Shown one piece after another: positions 36,651 through 45,090 of a stretch of 64,000 bases of DNA; the stretch's first letter is position 1; each line of letters starts with the position of its first letter. Both the position numbers and the translations under genes were made by a program. The notes under the pieces are model-generated. The model saw only the letters and a program-made list of their open reading frames with translations. It was not told the origin of the DNA and ran no database searches. The DNA is taken from the NCBI GenBank assembly GCA_963823105.1, contig CAWGKC010000017.1, positions 620,001 through 684,000 on the forward strand, in the 5' to 3' direction. This DNA is from JAJYKC01 sp963823105. Its GTDB lineage: Bacteria; Acidobacteriota; Terriglobia; Bryobacterales; Bryobacteraceae.

Positions 36651-36952
36651 ATCCTCCGCCCGCCGTCGAAGAGTCCACGCCACCGGCGGGCTCACCCCCA
36701 TACCACTGGCGCCATAAACTCGGCGCGCTCCTCTTCGTCATCGTTTGCTTCGAACTCGGCGCCTTCCTCGTCGTCTTCCCCTGGCTCGATGCGTGGGACG
36801 TCAATTGGTTCGCCGGTTTTTCCCCGCGCGTCCACGCCCTTTGGATGAACTACTACGTCCGCGGCGCCCTCAGCGGCCTCGGCCTCGTCGACCTCTACAT
36901 CTCCTTCGTCGAAGTCTTCCGCCTCCGCCGCTTCGCCTCGCCGCGCACGTAA
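36641..36952 (+). CDS. small hypothetical membrane protein after rnhB
   Basis: The 103-residue protein has a Pro-rich N-terminus, a WRHKLGALLFVIVCFELGAF first helix and a second hydrophobic segment near residues 70-90 (YYVRGALSGLGLVDLYISFV). I do not recognise the family. The ATG lies inside the rnhB 3' end, so it is translationally linked to it. Confidence 0.75.
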   Translation: MPIDPPPAVEESTPPAGSPPYHWRHKLGALLFVIVCFELGAFLVVFPWLDAWDVNWFAGFSPRVHALWMNYYVRGALSGLGLVDLYISFVEVFRLRRFASPRT

Positions 36953-36977
36953 TCCGATGCGCCGTTCCTAAGCGTCC

Positions 36978-38443
36978 TCAGCGCTGTTGCTGACCGCGGG
37001 CGGCGGACGCGCGATCCTCTGCATGGCGCAGCAAGGCGTCGAGATCGGATCGGGAATAGTATTTGCCGCCCGCGACTACCGATTCGATCTCGCGCGTGTG
37101 ACGGATCGATTCGAGCGGTTCGACCGCAGCAGTACCAGATCGGCCGTCTTGCCGGTTTCGACGCTCCCTTCGGTCGCCGCCTCGCCGCGCCATCGCGCCG
37201 CATCGATCGTCGCCAAGCGAAGCGCGTCCGCCGGCGTAAGCCCCGCCTTCACGAGATTCTCCAATTCCTCATGGATTGACCACCCCGGAATCATATAGCT
37301 GTTATCGACTCCGCAATCGGTTCCCGCCACCATGGGCACGCCTGCCTATGGGCGGCAACTACGGCCCGTTGCTCGCGCTTATCCACTTCGGCCAGGATTT
37401 CCGGGACGCGGCCCTGCGCTCGGCGCGCGCAACCCGAGTTCCGGATCCGAGCTCTCCCATCGGCTGGAAACAGAAATGCTTCCGGCGGCGGGTCGAAATC
37501 GCGCACCTCAAGTTCTTCAGCAACCCGCATCAAAACGGTCGAGTCGGCGTAACCCAGACTTGCTTGGCGGCCATCGTCCTGTAGACCCTTTCCTCCTCTT
37601 TCGGATCCTCCATGTAAAGCCACCGCGAGTAGACTTCCGGGGGGCGCATCGCCCACGGCGTGCCCTTTCTGGCCACGTACTCGCGCCCGTATGGTTCGAA
37701 CTCGTCACGTTTGGCCGCTATCAGAAATTGGGCATGCTCGATACCGTCCTGCCCGAGGCCGACCACCTCCTGGAGAGAGAGGTTGAAAGCCGTATGGCCG
37801 ATCACCTTCAGGTGGTTCTTGTACGCCTCGTCGACCACCTCCCAAGCCGCCGGTGAAACGTTTGCGAATAGACCTTCACGAAGTCGGCGCCGCTCTGTTT
37901 CATGGCGAACGGCCTCGCGCTCCAATGACGGAGTCTTGGCCCCGAGAGATTCCTCCACGCGGGCGGTATCTGGTCGAAATTGCGGCCGGCCGTCAGGATG
38001 CGAGGCCAGGTGCGTTTACCGGAATGGATCTCATCGCGCCAGCGGAGGACGGAATCGGCGAGATCCCCACCCATCTCGCGCACGCCGACCACGCCGTTGG
38101 GGAGAAATAAATCGAGCAATGCGGCGTTTGCATCCACCAGAGGAACGTCGGGCTTGCGCATGTCGCTGCGCAGATGGATGTGCATGTCCCAGAGGCCGGG
38201 GATAAGATAACGGCCTTCACCGGGGATTCGGACCGCCTGCGCTGGGATAGTCGCCGAATCGGACGAGCCGGCGGCGGCGATTCGGCCGCCGGCGATCAAC
38301 ACCGTCTGATGGGTGCGGATCTCGCCTTTCACCACGTCAACCACGTTGACGTCGACGATGGCAAGTGGCGCCACCGTTTGTGAGTGGGCCCGCACGGCCA
38401 GACATAGGGCAAGCACAGCGGAAGGGATCGCGCGGCGCTTCAT
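36978..38443 (-). pseudogene. secreted amidohydrolase (imidazolonepropionase-like), at least four frame breaks
   Basis: The 5' part is intact from the ATG at 38443: signal peptide ending AHSQ, VVKGEIRTHQTVLIAGGRIA, then the metal-binding HIHL in LIPGLWDMHIHLRSD. The frame then switches near 37870 (VVDEAYKNHLKVIGHTAFN, DGIEHAQFLIAA), near 37560, near 37330 (VAGTDCGVDNSYMIPGWSIH) and near 37110, ending HAEDRASAARGQQQR at 36978. All expected parts of a 480-residue amidohydrolase can be found in order. With four or more shifts it may be a true pseudogene, though indels are common in this sequence. Confidence 0.75.
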
Positions 38444-38794
38444 AAATTGACGCTTAGTATAGCAGGCGTCGAGAGCCCTCGCCTCCGAAGGGACGCGGTT
38501 CTTCAAGTCATTCCGCGTCGGGTTCAGCCAGACGAACAGAAGCCCTTCGATCGCCGTTCCGATGGATCGGGAAGAAGGAATGAGCGAAACTCTGTGCGGT
38601 TCGCGCATCGCCGCGCGGCATGGGACGCCCTGCCTGGATCGCTTCAACGATGCAATCCCGAACTTCCATGTAAGCCTCCATCCCGGCCGGGTTTCCAATT
38701 CGAAAATAGCTTACTCCGCTTCCGGGTTAAGAACGGGTCGCCAGTTCTGGCCGCGTAGTTCTTCGCACAGCGTAAATCCAAGCCCCGAGGATGT
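38444..38794. other. intergenic region between amidohydrolase remnant and toxin-antitoxin pair
   Basis: About 350 bases with no supported gene; the open frames here lack family signals and have antisense-like composition. TATACT at about 38457-38462 on the minus strand may be the -10 element of the amidohydrolase gene. Confidence 0.4.
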
Positions 38795-38800
38795 TAAACT
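38795..38800 (+). promoter_or_regulatory. -10 hexamer TAAACT, leaderless start
   Basis: TAAACT ends 6 bases before the ATG at 38807; no Shine-Dalgarno site is present between them. Confidence 0.45.
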
Positions 38801-38806
38801 CCCCTC

Positions 38807-39019
38807 ATGGGCCGAGTCGAGGAAATTATCACCGCCATCGCCAGTCTGCCCCCGGTGGAGTACCGGCGCATCGTCCAGTGGTTTCGCGTGCGCGAACAAA
38901 TGCGCTGGGATGGCCAGTTGAATTTCGACGCCCGCGCCGGCCATTTCGAGTTCCTTTTCGAAGAGGCGAAGCGCGAATCCGCGGAAGGCGTTCTTCGCCA
39001 GTGGCCGCCGGCGGAGTGA
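38807..39019 (+). CDS. antitoxin-like protein, partner of RelE-type toxin
   Basis: The 70-residue product begins MGRVEEIITAIASLPPVEYR and has a Trp/Arg-rich middle and acidic C-terminus (FEEAKRESAEG). This pattern is common in small antitoxins of the addiction-module type that precede RelE/HigB-like toxins. Its stop overlaps the GTG start of the toxin by 4 bases. Confidence 0.65.
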   Translation: MGRVEEIITAIASLPPVEYRRIVQWFRVREQMRWDGQLNFDARAGHFEFLFEEAKRESAEGVLRQWPPAE

Positions 39020-39283
39020 GAACCTCTGCAACGCGGCGTTTCCGGGAATTGTTCCAGGTGCTGCCGGAAGAAGTCCAAAGTCTTGCCGTCCGGAACTCCG
39101 GACTTGTGGCTGCGGGATCCGAATCATCCTCTACTCCGTCTCCAGCGTTTACCGGGAGGCGAAGGCCGCTTCTGCGTTCAGGCCGGCGAACTCCACCGCG
39201 TTCTCGCCGTGCAAACCGCGGAAGAGACGATCTGGGTCTGGATCGGCAGCCACGCCGATTACGACCGGTTGACCGGCTCTTGA
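39016..39283 (+). CDS. RelE/HigB-like toxin, one frameshift
   Basis: Read across a +1 shift at GG 39100-39101, the product is about 88 residues: RTSATRRFRELFQVLPEEVQ, then DLWLRDPNHPLLRLQRLPGG, HRVLAVQTAEETIWVWIGSH. This is a compact RelE-superfamily fold like that of plasmid-stabilisation toxins, which cut mRNA on ribosomes or poison gyrase. It is coupled to the upstream antitoxin. The last 25 bases overlap the convergent trmO 3' end. Confidence 0.7.
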
Positions 39284-39693
39284 GTTACGAGCACCGGCTT
39301 AATATCGACGATGGGAGTGCCGTCAATCGCCTCCAGACCTTGCACCTGAACCCGCCCGTCCGCGCTTACGCTCAGAACCTTTGCACGGTGCAGTCCGATC
39401 GGGTTGGGCCGGTCCGGAGAACGAGTCGCAAACACGCCGGTCAACGTATTCCGCCTGCTCCCTCGCGGGTACACCTTGAGAACCGAGCGCCGCGCTTCAT
39501 GGAGCCAAGTGAGGATCCAAATGTCTTGCCCCGGCTCGATGCCGTCCAGGCAGTCGAAAAACTCCGGTTCGATCTCCAGTACCGCATCGGGCGCGCCCTC
39601 CCATCCCTGACGCGGAGCGCCAGTGCGCTCCTTGAGCGGGGAACGCACATAGCCGACCGGTGAAATGTCGAAATGCTTCTTCGCGGTGTCCAT
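39259..39693 (-). CDS. trmO: tRNA (N6-threonylcarbamoyladenosine-37-N6)-methyltransferase TrmO-like
   Basis: The 144-residue product has FDISPVGYVRSPLKERTGAP, IWILTWLHEARRSVLKVYPR, the family hallmark TGVFATRSPDRPNPIGLHRA and a C-terminal GTPIVDIKPVL. TrmO/VirR proteins methylate t6A37 of certain tRNAs with S-adenosylmethionine through a beta-barrel fold. The Met at 39693 is chosen because upstream codons lack family similarity. It shares its 3' end with the toxin gene. Confidence 0.88.
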   Translation of the reverse strand: MDTAKKHFDISPVGYVRSPLKERTGAPRQGWEGAPDAVLEIEPEFFDCLDGIEPGQDIWILTWLHEARRSVLKVYPRGSRRNTLTGVFATRSPDRPNPIGLHRAKVLSVSADGRVQVQGLEAIDGTPIVDIKPVLVTQEPVNRS

Positions 39694-39929
39694 CACTACA
39701 TCCCCGCGTGGATCGTCCATCCGTCCGGCGTAGAAAGAACCATATTCCGCCCGCAGTCCAACCCCGCCGGAACCACCGCGGCCACGGGGCTCGCACGACA
39801 GACATATCGACAATGTACCGTGAACTCCCGCGTCTTCGGCTTCGTGCCGCTTTAAGCTCCGGGCTCGGTTCAATTTCTCCTCCAGCCATCCTTCGGGCGC
39901 GCCCCATCGCAAACTCGCGCAAGCGGCCT

Positions 39930-39935
39930 TAAACT
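39930..39935 (+). promoter_or_regulatory. -10 hexamer TAAACT, leaderless start
   Basis: TAAACT ends 6 bases before the ATG at 39942, the same layout as upstream of 38807. Confidence 0.45.
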
Positions 39936-39941
39936 ATTGCT

Positions 39942-40159
39942 ATGACGTTCAGAGTCGTTTTGGAAATCGATTCCGAAACCGGTGACTACTCGGCGGTCTG
40001 CCCCGAACTCCCCGGCTGCGCGTCCGCGGGCGCCACCGAAGCAGAAGCCCGCGCAAACATCCGGGGGGCCATTGAACTCTATCTGGCGCCGTGGATATCG
40101 ATCTGACTAAAGATACGAAGCTGGTCGCGGTGCGCCGCGCCTCGCTTCGGACCAAGTGA
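39942..40159 (+). CDS. HicB-like antitoxin, one frameshift, no HicA seen
   Basis: The N-terminal part (MTFRVVLEIDSETGDYSAVC, PELPGCASAGATEAEARANI) is the partial RNase H fold of HicB. As written the frame stops after 54 residues at 40106. One missing base at about 40091 restores APVDIDLTKDTKLVAV, as in the family, and an end at 40159 (about 72 residues). HicA, a small mRNA-cutting toxin, usually lies beside it, but no HicA pattern is readable on either side. Confidence 0.7.
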
Positions 40160-40221
40160 TCGGAATTCCTCACCTCGACGCTTTTCCGGCGGTTAGACAG
40201 TCCCTTCGCACCATTTTGGTG

Positions 40222-40227
40222 CATAAT
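40222..40227 (+). promoter_or_regulatory. -10 hexamer CATAAT, leaderless start
   Basis: CATAAT ends 7 bases before the ATG at 40235. This spacing favours 40235 over an upstream ATG at 40226, which would lie inside the promoter. Confidence 0.4.
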
Positions 40228-40234
40228 GGTGATC

Positions 40235-40492
40235 ATGAGGACCGCCAACAAAACCGTCCGCCAAAGCGTAAGTCTGCCGTCCACGGTTGCCGCGCGCGTC
40301 CGAAGCATGGCGAAAGCCCGGAAGCTCAGTGCAAACCGTATGCTGGTGGAGCTTATCGAGCACGGCATCGACGCGGAAAAGCGCAAGCAGCAGGAGTTTT
40401 TCGAGCTTGCCGAACGATTCCGAAACACGGCCGACCCTGAAGAAGCCAAACGCCTCGGAGATCGACTGGGCCGCATGGTTTTCACTGGTTAA
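40235..40492 (+). CDS. ribbon-helix-helix antitoxin-like protein
   Basis: The 85-residue product begins MRTANKTVRQSVSLPSTVAA, with the beta-strand of a ribbon-helix-helix DNA-binding domain, followed by ARKLSANRMLVELIEHGIDA and a charged C-terminal helix (EEAKRLGDRLGRMVF). Such proteins act as antitoxin and operon repressor. Its stop overlaps the start of the next gene by one base (TAATG), so they form a unit. Confidence 0.75.
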   Translation: MRTANKTVRQSVSLPSTVAARVRSMAKARKLSANRMLVELIEHGIDAEKRKQQEFFELAERFRNTADPEEAKRLGDRLGRMVFTG

Positions 40493-40737
40493 TGCCCAAG
40501 ATCGAGAGTTGGGATAACGTGCCTGCCTCGATTCGCCGACACTTGATCGACCGGATGCGCGACCGCGAGATCGGCATCGCGGATCTCAATCGACACCGCT
40601 TCTGGATCGAATCGCGGCCGGAAGCGCCAGTAGGCGGATGGTACAAGGATTTCGGATCCTTCAAGATCTGCGGCGAAGGATCCTATCCCAAGACCTTCCT
40701 GCTTCGCGGCCAGGCCGCAAGAGGCGAGGCGCTCTGA
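40492..40737 (+). CDS. uncharacterised partner of RHH protein (putative toxin)
   Basis: The 81-residue product starts MPKIESWDNVPASIRRHLID and has RMRDREIGIADLNRHRFWIE, WYKDFGSFKICGEGSYPKTF and LLRGQAARGEAL. I recall similar small proteins following RHH genes in other genomes, but no function is assigned to them. Coupling to an RHH protein suggests a toxin; a RelE-like fold cannot be confirmed by eye. Confidence 0.7.
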   Translation: MPKIESWDNVPASIRRHLIDRMRDREIGIADLNRHRFWIESRPEAPVGGWYKDFGSFKICGEGSYPKTFLLRGQAARGEAL

Positions 40738-40754
40738 CGCCCCGCCTTTCGCGC

Positions 40755-40913
40755 CTACCGCTGCACGCACTCCGGATGCCCGCAACTGCAAACGATGTCC
40801 GACGTCTTCGCCTCCCCCTCGCAATAGGTGCTGCAGTATTTACTGCCTTCCTTCGCCGCGCAATGGCAGCTCGGATGGGCGCATTTATCGGTGGTAGAAG
40901 TTCCTTGTGTCAT
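40755..40913 (-). CDS. metallothionein (SmtA/BmtA-type)
   Basis: The 52-residue protein is rich in Cys and His: KCAHPSCHCAAKEGSKYCST, then YCEGE, then VCSCGHPECVQR, nine Cys and three His in all. This is the pattern of prokaryotic metallothioneins, which chelate Zn, Cd or Cu in the cytoplasm. Its ATG is at 40911-40913 and the stop at 40755-40757. It faces the RHH pair convergently. A weak TCTAAC element lies just upstream. No SmtB-like repressor is next to it. Confidence 0.85.
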   Translation of the reverse strand: MTQGTSTTDKCAHPSCHCAAKEGSKYCSTYCEGEAKTSDIVCSCGHPECVQR

Positions 40914-40944
40914 GCCCGTTAGACCCCGCCGCGCGGCGCGCGTT

Positions 40945-42282
40945 TCAACCCCGGCGTTTCCCTCCCGCCATCACCATCCGCACGTCCATCACGTTCGTCC
41001 CCGTCGGCCCCGTCTTCACTAAATCCCCCAACCGTTCGAAAAACCGGTACGAATCGTTCGACTCCAAATACTCCCGCGCCTCCATCCCCAACGCCCGCGC
41101 CCGCTCCATCGTCTCTCCATCGGCGATCGCCCCCGCCGCATCCGTCGGGCCATCGGTCCCATCCGTACCGGCGCTAAAAATCGCCACATCCTCCACTCCG
41201 TCAATCTCCATGGCCGCCGCCAGCGCGAACTCCTGGTTCCTCCCTCCCAGCCCCTTCCCGCGCACCGTCACCGTCGTCTCCCCGCCCGACAACACGCACG
41301 CCGGCCGCTTCGCCGGATGCCCGCTTGCCGCGATCTCCTTCGCCACCGCCGCGTGAAACCGCGCCGCCTCCCGCGCTTCCCCGTCCACCATCGTCGAAAG
41401 AATCAGCGTACGGTATCCCAACTCCCGCGCCTTCCCCGCCGCCGCATCCATCGCCAATCGATTCCCTCCCACAATGACATTCCTCACTCGCTCAAACACC
41501 GCGTCCCCCGGCTTCGGCGTCTCCTCGATCTCCCCGCGCGCGCCCCGCTCCAACCGCTCCCGCACGGTCGCCGGACACTCCTCCCAAACCGCGCGCCTCT
41601 TCAAAACGCCCACCGCGTCGGCGAACGTCGAGCGGTCCCCCACCGTCGGCCCGGACCCGATTACGTCCAAATCGTCGCCGATCACATCCGAAAGAATCAG
41701 CCCGATCACCGTCGCCGGAAACGCCAGCCTCGCCAGCCTTCCGCCCTTGAAGTCCGATAAATGCTTGCGCACGGCGTTCATCTCATGAATGTCCGCACCA
41801 CTGTTCAACAACAGCGTCGTCGCCCGCTGCTTGTCCTCCAAAGTCACCGGCGCCGCCGGCAAAGGCGCTAGCGCCGACGCGCCGCCCGAAATCACGCACA
41901 CCAGCAGGTCGCGCTCCCCCGCCCCGCGCGCCATCTCCGCCATCCGCCGCGCCCCATCCACTCCGCGCTCATCGGGAATCGGATGCCCGCACTCATTCAC
42001 CTCCACCCGCCGCGTCCGCGCCCCATGCCCATACTTCACGTTCACCAACCCGCCCGTCACCGCGCCGCCCAACACCCCTTCCACCGCCCGCGCCATCGCC
42101 CCCGCCGCCTTCCCCGCCCCAATTACATAAACATGATCGAAGCGCTTCAGCGAATACCGCCGCCCTCCCACCGTCAGCGCATCGCCCTCGCGCCGCAGAA
42201 ACCGCCGCACCGCCGCCGCCGGATCGGCCGCCACCACCGCCGCGCGAAAAATCCGGCGCGCGTCCCGCTCCAGCCTCCCCAT
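40945..42282 (-). CDS. glycerate 2-kinase (MOFRL family)
   Basis: The 445-residue product has an N-terminal DUF4147 domain (VYVIGAGKAAGAMARAVEGV, CVISGGASALAPLPAAPVTL, LLNSGADIHEMNAVRKHLSD, LILSDVIGDDLDVIGSGPTV) and a C-terminal MOFRL domain (VLSGGETTVTVRGKGLGGRN, AGTDGTDGPTDAAGAI). It phosphorylates D-glycerate to 2-phosphoglycerate, feeding glycolysis. It is the last gene of the SDR-aroK-kinase unit, its ATG overlapping the aroK stop by one base. Confidence 0.93.
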   Translation of the reverse strand: MGRLERDARRIFRAAVVAADPAAAVRRFLRREGDALTVGGRRYSLKRFDHVYVIGAGKAAGAMARAVEGVLGGAVTGGLVNVKYGHGARTRRVEVNECGHPIPDERGVDGARRMAEMARGAGERDLLVCVISGGASALAPLPAAPVTLEDKQRATTLLLNSGADIHEMNAVRKHLSDFKGGRLARLAFPATVIGLILSDVIGDDLDVIGSGPTVGDRSTFADAVGVLKRRAVWEECPATVRERLERGARGEIEETPKPGDAVFERVRNVIVGGNRLAMDAAAGKARELGYRTLILSTMVDGEAREAARFHAAVAKEIAASGHPAKRPACVLSGGETTVTVRGKGLGGRNQEFALAAAMEIDGVEDVAIFSAGTDGTDGPTDAAGAIADGETMERARALGMEAREYLESNDSYRFFERLGDLVKTGPTGTNVMDVRMVMAGGKRRG

Positions 42283-42809
42283 CAGAATATCGGCAGCTTC
42301 AGAATCGCCGACACCACCGCCGCCGGATCGTCCCCGCCGATCTCCACCCGGAAATCCGCTCTCTGATACGCGGCCCGCCGCGCGAAATACAGATGCTCCA
42401 ATTTATCCCCATCCCTCGCCAGCGGCCTCTCCGTAGTCTCCCCGATCCGCTGCCTCACCAGCGCCAAAGGGCAATCCAGCCACACCGTCACGCCGTTCTC
42501 CTGCACCGTCACGAAATTATTCTGTTGCGAGAACGCGCCCCCGCCCAGCGCCAGCACCATCGGCCGCCCGGTTTGAATCGTCTTCACCCGCTTCAGAATC
42601 GCCTGCGTTTCCAACTTGCGGAATTCCGCCTCGCCCTCGTGCTCGAAGATATCGGTGATCGACTTCCCGCGCCCCGCCGCGATGTCTTCGTCGATATCCA
42701 CGAACGCCCACCCCAGCTCATACGCCAGCGCGCGCCCCACCGTGCTCTTGCCGCTCGCCATGAAGCCGACCAGATACAGCCCCGGAGTCCGTTTCAGTTT
42801 CAGAATCAT
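42282..42809 (-). CDS. aroK: shikimate kinase
   Basis: The 175-residue product has the P-loop GFMASGKSTVGRALAYELGW, the shikimate-binding DIDEDIAAGRGKSITDIFEH, EGEAEFRKLE, ALGGGAFSQQNN and the lid Arg region GETTERPLARDG. It phosphorylates shikimate in the chorismate pathway. Its ATG is embedded in the stop of the SDR gene (ATGA). No other aro genes are in the window. Confidence 0.92.
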   Translation of the reverse strand: MILKLKRTPGLYLVGFMASGKSTVGRALAYELGWAFVDIDEDIAAGRGKSITDIFEHEGEAEFRKLETQAILKRVKTIQTGRPMVLALGGGAFSQQNNFVTVQENGVTVWLDCPLALVRQRIGETTERPLARDGDKLEHLYFARRAAYQRADFRVEIGGDDPAAVVSAILKLPIF

Positions 42810-43579
42810 GCGGCCGGTTCGATCATCCGTTCCATTCTCCGCTCTACCACGCCCGGAAACAACCGCGCCAGCGTCACCAGCGCCCGCCCCACCCGCGGCG
42901 TATTCACCGTCCGCGCGCCGCGCTCCACCCCGCGCGCGATCGCCTCCGCGCATTCCCCGGCCGTGATCGCAAAGCGCCGTCCTTTGCGCACCGCTTCCGG
43001 CGGTCCTCCCGTGAGCGCGTGGTTTTGAAACTCCGTCCTCACGTATCCCGGACAAACCGCCATCGCGTGAACGCCGTCCCGCTTCAATTCCATTCGCAAT
43101 CCATCCGTCAGCGATCCTAGCGCGAATTTCGACGCCGAGTACAACGTCATCCACGGCAGCGTCACCTGCCCTCCGATCGATCCCACGTTCACGATCGTCC
43201 CGCATCGCCGCCGCCTCATCCCCGGCGCCACCAACTGCGCCATCTCCAGCGCCGCGAAAAAGTTCAATTCGAACATCTCCCGCGCCCGCTCCATCGGCGC
43301 CTCCCACGCCGCGCCGTACATCCCGCATCCCGCGTTGTTAATCAACACGTCGATCCACCCGTAGCGCTCCACCGCCGCTTCGACCACCCTCCTCCGGTCT
43401 TCGGCCCGCAGCAAATCCCCCGCCACCGTGAACGCCGCCCCATCCACCGCGCGCAGCTTATCTTCCCTCCGCGCCGTCAACGCCAGCCGCGCCCCGCGCC
43501 GCCCGAACGAGGCCGCGCACGCCGCCCCAATCCCCTCCGACGCGCCCGTAATCAGAACGATTTTTCCCTCTAACTTCAT
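42806..43579 (-). CDS. short-chain dehydrogenase/reductase
   Basis: The 257-residue product has the Rossmann motif TGASEGIGAACAASFGRRG, NNAG in DVLINNAGCGMYG, the Ser of VNVGSIGGQ and the catalytic YSASK. The C-terminal Arg-rich helices (VERRMERMIEPAA) are typical of the DltE/YqjQ-like SDRs. The substrate is unknown. It is the first gene of the aroK unit; the Met at 43579 opens the Rossmann fold. Confidence 0.9.
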   Translation of the reverse strand: MKLEGKIVLITGASEGIGAACAASFGRRGARLALTARREDKLRAVDGAAFTVAGDLLRAEDRRRVVEAAVERYGWIDVLINNAGCGMYGAAWEAPMERAREMFELNFFAALEMAQLVAPGMRRRRCGTIVNVGSIGGQVTLPWMTLYSASKFALGSLTDGLRMELKRDGVHAMAVCPGYVRTEFQNHALTGGPPEAVRKGRRFAITAGECAEAIARGVERGARTVNTPRVGRALVTLARLFPGVVERRMERMIEPAA

Positions 43580-43612
43580 CGCCGGAATTTGCCGCTCCCT
43601 TCGGGCAAAGGC

Positions 43613-43618
43613 CATAAT
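43613..43618 (+). promoter_or_regulatory. -10 hexamer CATAAT, leaderless start
   Basis: CATAAT ends 7 bases before the ATG of the Lon-N gene at 43626, within the 46-base divergent spacer to the SDR gene. Confidence 0.4.
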
Positions 43619-43625
43619 AGTACAC

Positions 43626-44252
43626 ATGGAACGGGAGCTGTTGCCGTTGTTTCCGCTACAACTCGTGCTCTTTCCCAAGGCGCCCGTCTCCCTCCACGTC
43701 TTCGAGGAGCGCTATAAGGAAATGATCGGCGAAGCCATCGCCTCCGGCCGCGAGTTCGGCATCGTCCAGGCCGGCGAGCGCGGCATCGTCAACACCGGCT
43801 GCACCGCCACCGTCCAATCCGTTCTCAAAACCTACCCCGACGGCCGCATGGACATTCTCGCCGTCGGCCGCCGCCGTTTCGAAATCTTCGGCCTCAACGA
43901 CGAAAAGCCTTACCTGCGCGGCGCGGTCGATTTTTTCGACGACGAGGAGTTCGATCCCGTCCCTCCCGAAACTCAGAAGAAGGCCCTCGACGTCTTCGAA
44001 GATCTGCGCGATCTCAAGGCCGGCGAGATCGATCCCCCCGACGCCAAGGACCCTCAGTTGAGCTTCCAACTCGCCCAGCCCGTCCCCGATCTCGACTTCC
44101 GCCAACTCCTCCTCGCCACCCGCTCCGAAGCCGAGCGCATGAAACAAGTCGCCGATTTTCTGTCCAGCTACGTCCCCAGGGAGCGCGCCGTCTCCCACAT
44201 GCGCGAAACCGCCCCGCGCAACGGCCACGGTAAGTGGCCCGCCGGTTTCTGA
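43626..44252 (+). CDS. LON N-terminal (PUA-like) domain protein
   Basis: The 208-residue product begins LLPLFPLQLVLFPKAPVSLH and has VFEERYKEMIGEAIASGREF, the LON substrate-binding domain pattern, without an ATPase or protease part. Such stand-alone proteins are widespread but poorly understood; some may bind peptides or act in cofactor metabolism. Its stop overlaps the next ATG by one base (TGATG). Confidence 0.88.
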   Translation: MERELLPLFPLQLVLFPKAPVSLHVFEERYKEMIGEAIASGREFGIVQAGERGIVNTGCTATVQSVLKTYPDGRMDILAVGRRRFEIFGLNDEKPYLRGAVDFFDDEEFDPVPPETQKKALDVFEDLRDLKAGEIDPPDAKDPQLSFQLAQPVPDLDFRQLLLATRSEAERMKQVADFLSSYVPRERAVSHMRETAPRNGHGKWPAGF

Positions 44253-44950
44253 TGCCCGCGCCCGTCCGTTTCAACCTGCTCATCGACGCCGACGACACGC
44301 TCTGGGAAAACAACATCTACTTCGAGCGCGCCTTCGACGATTTCTGCGATTTCCTCGCCCACTCTTCGCTCACTCCCGCCGAAGTCCGCGCCGTGCTCGA
44401 TGAAATCGAAATCGCCAATAACAAGGTCCACGGCTACGGCTCGCTCAACTTCGGCCGCAATCTTAGCCAGTGTTACCGCCATCTCGCCCAGCGCCACATC
44501 CATCCCGAAGATCTCGACACCGTTATCGCCTTCGCCCAACGCATTCTCGACCAGCCGCTGGAAATCATCGACGGCGTGCCCGAGACCCTAGCCTATCTCG
44601 CCGCCCGCCACGATCTGACTCTGTTCACCAAGGGCCATCCCGACGAACAGAAACTGAAGATCGACCGCTCTGGCCTCGCCACTTACTTCACCCACACCGC
44701 CATAGTCAAGGAGAAGGACCGCGCCGCCTACGAATCGTTAGTGGCCGGGCGCGCCCTCGACAAAGATCGAACCTGGATGATCGGCAATTCCCCTAAGTCG
44801 GATATCAACCCCGCCCTCGCCGCCGGCCTCCGCGCCGTCTTCATCCCCCATGCCCGCACCTGGACGCTCGAACGCGAAGACCTCGCCACCGGCTATGGCG
44901 ACCGCCTCCTCTATCTCTCCGATTTCCGCAGCCTGCGCGACCGCTTTTAA
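44252..44950 (+). CDS. HAD-family hydrolase
   Basis: The 232-residue product has motif I LLIDADDTLWENN (nucleophile DxD), a helical cap, motif II LTLFTKGHPDEQK, the Lys in IVKEKDRAAYE, and motif IV WMIGNSPKSDINPALAAGL. This is the phosphatase type of HAD enzyme; the substrate is unknown. It is translationally coupled to the LON-N protein. Confidence 0.9.
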   Translation: MPAPVRFNLLIDADDTLWENNIYFERAFDDFCDFLAHSSLTPAEVRAVLDEIEIANNKVHGYGSLNFGRNLSQCYRHLAQRHIHPEDLDTVIAFAQRILDQPLEIIDGVPETLAYLAARHDLTLFTKGHPDEQKLKIDRSGLATYFTHTAIVKEKDRAAYESLVAGRALDKDRTWMIGNSPKSDINPALAAGLRAVFIPHARTWTLEREDLATGYGDRLLYLSDFRSLRDRF

Positions 44951-45090
44951 GGAAACCACGGCCGATTCCCCAGGTATTTGCGTTGAACCCCGGAGCCTAT
45001 TCGGGAGCGTCAATCGGCGTCAAGGACCAGCACCGATGAGGTGCCTAACGGAACTTAGCTTCGCGGCGCCATTGATCGAAAAGCGCGAAA

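Noticed and set aside
40945..43579. Shikimate-pathway gene cluster
   Set aside because: Only aroK is present; the neighbours are an SDR and a glycerate kinase, so it is a mixed unit rather than an aro operon.
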